From: Streptomyces albospinus | GTDB taxonomy: Bacteria; Actinomycetota; Actinomycetes; Streptomycetales; Streptomycetaceae | Direction: 5' to 3' | Length of the DNA stretch: 37,936 nucleotides | Assembly (NCBI RefSeq): GCF_014648695.1 | Contig: NZ_BMRP01000061.1 | Span: forward strand, 1 to 37,936 | Shown: positions 33,574 through 37,936 of the stretch, one piece after another | How the letters are laid out: each line of letters starts with the position of its first letter | How positions within the stretch are numbered: position 1 is the first letter of the stretch | Program-made: the position numbers and the translations under genes | The notes under the pieces: model-generated | Databases searched by the model: none | Told to the model about the DNA's origin: nothing | What the model saw: only the letters and a program-made list of their open reading frames with translations

Positions 33574-34869
33574 ATGCGCGTTCACATACACACCATCCGC
33601 CGGCGGAACCACCCAAGAATCGTCGGAGCGCTGTTCGCCGCGCTGTTGTGTACGGCTGGGGTGACCGCCCTGCCCGCCTTGGCGAGCACGCCGCACGTCC
33701 CGGGCGCCGCCGGCCCCGTTCCCACCAGCGGCACCGTGGACGCTGGCCGCGCACCCTGGCTCCCCGACGGGCTCGCCAAGACGCCGCCGATGGGCTTCAA
33801 CAACTGGAACTCCACGCACTGCCGGGCGGAGTTCAACGAGGACATGGTCAAGGGCATCGCCGATCTGTTCCTGTCCAAGGGACTCAAGGACGCCGGCTAC
33901 CGGTACGTCAATCTCGACGACTGCTGGGCGCGGCCCGAACGCGACGGGAACGGCAAGCTCGTACCGGATCCGCGGCGCTTCCCGCACGGCATCAAGGCGG
34001 TCGCCGACTATGTGCACGCCAGGGGCTTGAAATTCGGCATCTACACCAGCGCCGGCACCAAGACCTGCGACACGGACGGCTTCCCCGGCGGTCTCGGCCA
34101 TGAGCGGTCCGACGCCAGGCAGTTCGCCGACTGGGGCGTGGACTACCTCAAGTACGACAACTGCAATAACCAGGGCGTGGACGCCAAGCAGCGGTACCGC
34201 GCCATGCGGGACGCCCTGAAGGCCACCGGGCGGCCAATCGTCTACAGCATCTGCGAATGGGGCGAGAACAAACCCTGGGAGTGGGCGTCGGACGCAGGAC
34301 ATCTCTGGCGTACCACCGGGGACATCAGTGACTCCTGGTCGAGCATGCTCGATACCGTCAAGCAGAACCTGCCGCTGGCGCAGTACGCCGGCCCTGGGCA
34401 CTGGAATGACCCGGACATGCTGGAGGTCGGCAACGGCGGGATGACCGACACCGAGTACCGTAGTCACTTCTCCCTGTGGTCGATGATGTCCGCGCCGCTG
34501 CTGATCGGTTCCGATCTGCGCAAGGCCACCCCGGAAACTTTCGAGATCCTGGCCAACAACGACGTCATCGCGCTCGACCAGGACCCCCTGGGCAAGCAGG
34601 CCACCGTTCTCAAGTTCGAGTCCGGCCGCTGGACGCTGGTCAAGCAACTGGCCGACGGCGCCCGGGCGGTGGCGCTGTTCAACGAGACCGACGAGCCGCA
34701 GCAGATCTCCACCACCGCCCAGGACGCGGGCCTCCCGCAGGCCGACGACTACCGGCTGCGGGACCTGTGGCAGCACCACGACACGCACACCACCGGCACC
34801 ATATCCGCGACCGTGCCCGCTCATGGCACCGCCGTCTACCGCGTCACCGCTCTTAAGGGCGGCAGCTGA
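33574..34869 (+). CDS. Secreted GH27 alpha-galactosidase
   Basis: This 431-residue glycoside hydrolase family 27 enzyme starts at ATG 33574, with GGAGGA about nine bases before it; the in-frame ATG-like codon 45 bp upstream is less likely. Residues 1-38 form a Sec/Tat-like signal (IRRRNHPRIVGALFAALL...ALPALAS). The (beta/alpha)8 domain begins TPPMGFNNWNS. The nucleophile is Asp195 (YLKYDNCN) and the acid/base Asp250 (RTTGDISDSW), with LDDCW and GPGHWNDPDMLEVGNGG also conserved. A C-terminal beta domain ends the protein and no carbohydrate-binding module follows. It would release alpha-linked galactose from melibiose, raffinose or galactomannans outside the cell. It stands alone, with a hairpin 12 bp after the stop. 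Confidence 0.92.
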   Translation: MRVHIHTIRRRNHPRIVGALFAALLCTAGVTALPALASTPHVPGAAGPVPTSGTVDAGRAPWLPDGLAKTPPMGFNNWNSTHCRAEFNEDMVKGIADLFLSKGLKDAGYRYVNLDDCWARPERDGNGKLVPDPRRFPHGIKAVADYVHARGLKFGIYTSAGTKTCDTDGFPGGLGHERSDARQFADWGVDYLKYDNCNNQGVDAKQRYRAMRDALKATGRPIVYSICEWGENKPWEWASDAGHLWRTTGDISDSWSSMLDTVKQNLPLAQYAGPGHWNDPDMLEVGNGGMTDTEYRSHFSLWSMMSAPLLIGSDLRKATPETFEILANNDVIALDQDPLGKQATVLKFESGRWTLVKQLADGARAVALFNETDEPQQISTTAQDAGLPQADDYRLRDLWQHHDTHTTGTISATVPAHGTAVYRVTALKGGS

Positions 34870-34880
34870 GCCAGACCGGA

Positions 34881-34912
34881 GTGCCGGGCGGGTGTTCGGG
34901 CCTGCCCGGCAC
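34881..34912 (+). terminator. Terminator hairpin after the alpha-galactosidase
   Basis: GTGCCGGGC (34881-34889) and GCCCGGCAC (34904-34912) form a perfect 9-bp stem with a 14-base loop, shortly after the stop at 34867-34869. Confidence 0.65.
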
Positions 34913-34964
34913 CGGGCTATGGGCAACCGTGCCCAGCAGACGGGCAGTTCGGGGAGGGGCTTGT

Positions 34965-35109
34965 CCCCGCCCACCTCGACCGGGCCGACGTTCGCCAGGA
35001 CCGTCTTGGACCGCTTGCCGTTGCGCGAGTCGCCGCCGTTCTTCCCGGCCGGATGGTGCTTGTCATAGCCGAGGTGATCGGTCATCTCGCCGACAAACCT
35101 TCCCGCCAC
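34965..35109 (-). pseudogene. IS256-family transposase fragment
   Basis: The minus strand reads MTDHLGYDKHHPAGKNGGDS and RNGKRSKTVLANVGPVEV, the conserved N-terminal block of IS256/Mutator-type transposases (HLGYxKHxxxGxxxxNSRNGxxxKTV). About 45 residues remain. Confidence 0.7.
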
Positions 35110-35280
35110 GAGTCCCGGCGGATCTGTAGAAACAGCTCTTCTTTCGAGGACACCACCGCCATCGCCCCCTCACGGCGATCTGCACCGAGGGTCCCAGCCC
35201 ACCGTGCCGAGTGGGGCCAACTCAATCCGGAACAAACCCGAATGCTCCCGCACGCCCCTATCACTGGGGCCGGCTCAGGC

Positions 35281-35643
35281 CTGGCCGCCACCATCGACGA
35301 ACCGCAGGCCATCGAGAACCGCAACGGCCAACTGACGGGCGTGAGCACCGGCTTCACCGACCTCGACATCCTGACCCAGGGCCTGCAGCCCGGCCAGCTC
35401 ATCGTGATCGGGGCTCGACCGGTTATCGGGGAGTCGACGCTCGCCCTGGGCGTTGCCTGTGCGTGCTCGATCCGCGACGGCCTGCCGAGCGTGTTCTTCT
35501 CACTGGAGATGGGAGTCTCCGAGATCGACATGCGGATGCTCTCTGCCGAGGCCCGGGTCGGCCTGCACAAGATGCGGAGCGGGAACCTCGCTCCCACCCC
35601 CGTAGCGTCAAGAGCCCGACGCCACAGCCCGGAGAGACGGTGA
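35281..35643 (+). pseudogene. DnaB replicative helicase fragment with mutated Walker A
   Basis: The segment reads IENRNGQLTGVSTGFTDLDI, LTQGLQPGQLIVIGARP, LPSVFFSLEMG and MRMLSAEARVGLHKMRSGN, the start of the DnaB RecA-like ATPase domain. The P-loop lysine is replaced: GARPVIGEST where DnaB has GKST, from codon GAG at 35431-35433, one transition from AAG. Other changes (ALGVACACSIRDG) and loss of everything after MRSGN confirm decay. It looks like a piece of a second or plasmid-borne dnaB. Confidence 0.7.
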
Positions 35644-35791
35644 TCTGATGCGTGCACCCACGAACGTCGGCCGCGGCCACGGCGCTCCCTTCCCGGCCTT
35701 GCCGGCCCGCGCTGGCCAGGGCCTCGCGCGATTCCTCGCCTCCTCCAGGGCCCGCGGCGGCCACTTTGGCGAACACTGCAGCGAGGCGCCC

Positions 35792-35947
35792 ATGTCCAGC
35801 ACGACCACGGTCAACGAGACCAGCCGCCGCTTGTCCGTTCCTCTGCAGGGCACTGTGCGCTGCGTGCAGGCCAGGGCTCGCCTCGTCCGCGCCCTGTACG
35901 AGCGCCTGGACCGCCTCGACAAAGTCCGGCCCGTCAGGGCCCTTTGA
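35792..35947 (+). CDS. Small hypothetical protein, 51 residues
   Basis: ATG 35792 is preceded by GCGAGG at six bases. The peptide begins SSTTTVNETSRRLSVPLQGT and continues with a basic helix (QARARLVRALYERLDRLDKV). No family recognised. Its position 200 bp before the gene at 36148 suggests it may belong to the same accessory module, but it could be spurious. Confidence 0.4.
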   Translation: MSSTTTVNETSRRLSVPLQGTVRCVQARARLVRALYERLDRLDKVRPVRAL

Positions 35948-36082
35948 ACCCCGCGCATCCGGGCGCGACCACGGATCCCCGGATGCGCGGCGCCGCACAG
36001 CACCACGGCCGGCCCGCCGGGCCGGACGCACCACTCGACACCGAGAGGGGCACTACTGTGAGCACACTCCCTGCAAACCGCG

Positions 36083-36100
36083 TGAACAGGTTCATATAGG
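36083..36100 (+). promoter_or_regulatory. Promoter with overlapping palindrome before the 36148 gene
   Basis: The palindrome TGAACAGGTTCA (36083-36094, 5-bp arms) directly abuts a -10-like TATAGG (36095-36100); CTGCAA lies 18 bp upstream as a poor -35. Transcription from here would give a leader of about 40 bases before GTG 36148. A regulator bound to the palindrome would sit in the promoter spacer. Confidence 0.45.
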
Positions 36101-36147
36101 CTGCTCGCTCTGTCTCGTGCAACCCGCATTGATCTGGGGAGTTCCCT

Positions 36148-37245
36148 GTGACCGTAGCGACCGCTGGGTCCGAACCGGCCGTCCCGCCCGTCGACGAGAC
36201 GTCGGGAGAAGAGAGTTTCTGGGACGAGAGGGCGTCGTCCGGTCATGAGGTCGTGGCGAGTGCTGCAGGCGACCTGATTGTGCGGGATGCCCGCGAGTTC
36301 GGGGCCTACGCGCGGACCGGCGGCTGGGCGTTCGCGCTGAAGGTCGCGCGTAGCGTGCGGCCCGGCGGGCAGGCTGCGGGGGAGACTCCGAAGGTCTCCG
36401 CGAAGGGGTTCGCCGAGCTGGCCGGGTGCTCGCCGGAGCGCGTGATGCGGTTCTACAAGGCGTGGGACATGGCTGCGGACGACGGTGTCGTCCCGCAGTT
36501 CGAGGCGCTGGCCCCCGGTGAGGACGTCGAGCTGCCGGATGCCGATGTGTGGCTCTCGTACTACAGCTCCCGCAACAGCGCCACGTCCGTCCGCGGTACC
36601 GCGATCACTGCTGCGGCCGAGGCCGAGGGGATCAGGCCGACCAAGGCCCTGGAGGTCGCGGAGAACCCCACCGCGCTGCGTGCCGCGATCCTCGCCGACC
36701 CCTCTACCGCCGAGGCCGCCCGGGCAGCGCTGCTGGACCGGCTCAAGGAGGACCCGGCCCTGCAGGCGGAGCTGGCCCGCGACGTTGTCCGGACCGACGG
36801 GCTGAAGAAGGCGGTGGCCACCGAGAGCCGAGCGGCCGACCGCATCGGATACGTGCGCCAGATCGCGGAGAACGGCCAGATCAAAACCCCGGCCGGACAG
36901 ACCCTCGACGCCCCCGTCGAACTCCGTGCGGAGGCCGAGCGGCACCTGTCCCTCCTCGATGAACTGGACGACGACGAAGAGGCCGGCGAGTGGGTCACCG
37001 AGGCGTACGACACGGTCAAGGGCCTCGTGGTCCAGGCCGTCGAGGCCGACCCCGAACTGCGCGTCCAGGAACGCCGCACCAAGTTCTACAGCAGTCTTCA
37101 GAAGGCGACGAAGGTGTTTGAGGAGCTGACCTTCGACGACGCCGACGACATCTACGAGGACGACATGGTCCACCGGCTGGAAGAGCTCCAGCAGGCCATC
37201 GCCACCTGCATCACCGCCCTCCGCAAGGCGGCCCCCGAACGCTGA
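36148..37245 (+). CDS. Uncharacterised 365-residue protein with HTH-like segment
   Basis: GTG 36148 has GGGGAG six bases upstream. The protein is acidic, soluble and mostly helical. Residues ~79-105 (KVSAKGFAELAGCSPERVMR) resemble a helix-turn-helix, preceded by an aromatic-rich part (EFGAYARTGGWAFALKVARS). The middle is rich in Ala/Glu helices, and the C-terminal half is charged and coiled-coil-like (AERHLSLLDELDDDEEAGEW). Such proteins occur on actinobacterial plasmids and integrative elements, and a DNA-binding or partition-associated role is possible but not shown. It has its own promoter region and a strong terminator, so it is probably monocistronic. Confidence 0.7.
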   Translation: MTVATAGSEPAVPPVDETSGEESFWDERASSGHEVVASAAGDLIVRDAREFGAYARTGGWAFALKVARSVRPGGQAAGETPKVSAKGFAELAGCSPERVMRFYKAWDMAADDGVVPQFEALAPGEDVELPDADVWLSYYSSRNSATSVRGTAITAAAEAEGIRPTKALEVAENPTALRAAILADPSTAEAARAALLDRLKEDPALQAELARDVVRTDGLKKAVATESRAADRIGYVRQIAENGQIKTPAGQTLDAPVELRAEAERHLSLLDELDDDEEAGEWVTEAYDTVKGLVVQAVEADPELRVQERRTKFYSSLQKATKVFEELTFDDADDIYEDDMVHRLEELQQAIATCITALRKAAPER

Positions 37246-37271
37246 AGGTGGCCGCGTGGCCCACGTAGTGG

Positions 37272-37304
37272 CCGCTTTGTGCCCGACGGTCGGGCACGAA
37301 GCGG
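37272..37304 (+). terminator. Strong terminator hairpin
   Basis: CCGCTTTGTGCCCGA (37272-37286) pairs with TCGGGCACGAAGCGG (37290-37304): a 15-bp stem with one G-U pair and a three-base loop, 26 bp after the stop of the 36148 gene. Confidence 0.8.
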
Positions 37305-37549
37305 GCCGTGCGTTACAGAGTCTCCTTGCGGTGCTCAATCGGTCTGCGTTCATGCGAGAGCCTCGTGGACTGGCATGAGCATTGATGTGAGCGGTGGGTG
37401 GTCTGGCGGGAGGCCATTGACCGCCGCGGTGGCTGCCCGCTCGCCGGAGCCGTGACCCCCATCAGCCAAGGCCGACTCGCGGCTTGCGAAGAGCAGTCTC
37501 CTGGCGGGACAGAGAACGATGGGCGGTGGCTCCGCGGTAGAACCAGGGT

Positions 37550-37840
37550 ATGCGCCCACGGCTTGGAGAGGTACTGCACTTCTCGGAAGATCCCACGATC
37601 GCCGTGTTCCATCCGCATGTTGCTGTCGCCGCCCGGCAAGCGGAGGAGTACGTGTGGGCCGTCGATGATGGTCGGGCGCCGGACTACTGGTTTCCCCGCC
37701 AGTGCCCGCGGGCCATGGCGTGGGCTGCGCCGAGTACGTCGGCGTCCGACCGAGAACGCATCATCGGCCCCGGCGGCGGGGAGCGCGTGCATGCGATCGA
37801 GTACCGCGGGGTGCAGCGGTTCTTACGAGTTGGTGCGTGA
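37550..37840 (+). pseudogene. DUF6886-type gene, 3' end lost to an IS
   Basis: The frame from 37550 reads RPRLGEVLHFSEDPTIAVFH, YVWAVDDGRAPDYWFPRQCP and RIIGPGGGERVHAIEY, matching the N-terminal half of DUF6886 proteins. After VHAIEYRG (about 37812) the similarity stops and a short foreign tail follows, about 70 residues before the family's usual end. The native product was of unknown function. Confidence 0.6.
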
Positions 37841-37936
37841 TAGTGGGTGAGGGCGTGGTGGTCTTGTCGAGGGCTGTTGTTCAGACTGTCGTTACGCGGT
37901 CGGAGACGAGGCCGGCGATGGCTCGATAGGTGGCGG
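37818..37936 (-). mobile_element. Probable IS end running off the right edge
   Basis: From about 37818 the sequence is unrelated to the interrupted gene. On the minus strand a frame entering from the edge encodes ATYRAIAGLVSDRVTTV and stops at a TGA near 37881, then about 60 non-coding bases follow to the junction. This is the layout of a transposase 3' end plus terminal region. The IS family could not be named, and the other end is outside the window. Confidence 0.4.

Noticed and set aside
1..37936. tRNA, rRNA or riboswitch genes
   Set aside because: No cloverleaf, conserved rRNA string or recognisable riboswitch core was found on reading either strand; a covariance-model scan was not possible.

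Overview
The window is high-GC DNA of the actinomycete type, most likely a Streptomyces or close relative. Coding frames are strongly GC-biased at third positions, GTG and TTG starts are common, and most recognisable proteins and transposon relics are of kinds typical of Streptomyces. The density of broken genes and IS fragments suggests an accessory region such as a chromosome arm or an integrated plasmid. Traces of at least five transposase types are visible (IS701, ISL3, IS110, IS1380, IS256), along with a recombinase tail, a DnaB fragment and a further IS-like end at the right edge. No rRNA, tRNA or CRISPR array was seen.

Layout. 1-1.3 kb: IS-end-like inverted repeats and a GNAT/IS701 relic. 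1.37-5.1 kb: two agmatine-deiminase-family genes on the minus strand (one a predicted Tat lipoprotein, one lacking the catalytic His), a decayed TetR and an intact TetR. Two matching operator-promoters tie the set together. 5.2-8.3 kb: relics around an intact Nudix hydrolase and a small secreted protein. 8.36-11.0 kb: a palindromic operator, a FadH-like dienoyl-CoA reductase and a PadR regulator. 11-15.8 kb: a DUF427 gene, a broken nucleotidyltransferase, IS110 remains, an orphan RiPP-like precursor and degraded sequence. 15.7-17.7 kb: a DUF347 membrane protein and an unknown conserved protein.

18.3-28.1 kb is the most distinctive part. A tight three-gene operon (two-TM protein, cupin-like protein, inositol-monophosphatase-family enzyme) converges on an ArsB/SLC13-like transporter. 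Divergent from the transporter is a 1,937-residue STAND protein with the order TIR, degenerate calcineurin-like phosphoesterase, NACHT NTPase, pentapeptide repeats and about 15 WD40 repeats. This architecture fits an NLR-like anti-phage or self/non-self sensor.

28.2-37.9 kb: a FAD monooxygenase with a frameshifted tail, a decarboxylase-type amidohydrolase and SDR pair divergent from an N-terminally truncated Lrp/AsnC regulator, IS1380 remains, a secreted GH27 alpha-galactosidase, IS256 and DnaB fragments, an uncharacterised 365-residue protein with its own promoter and terminator, and a DUF6886-type gene cut by an apparent IS end at the right border.

Functional assignments come from motif reading and remembered family patterns; no database search was run.
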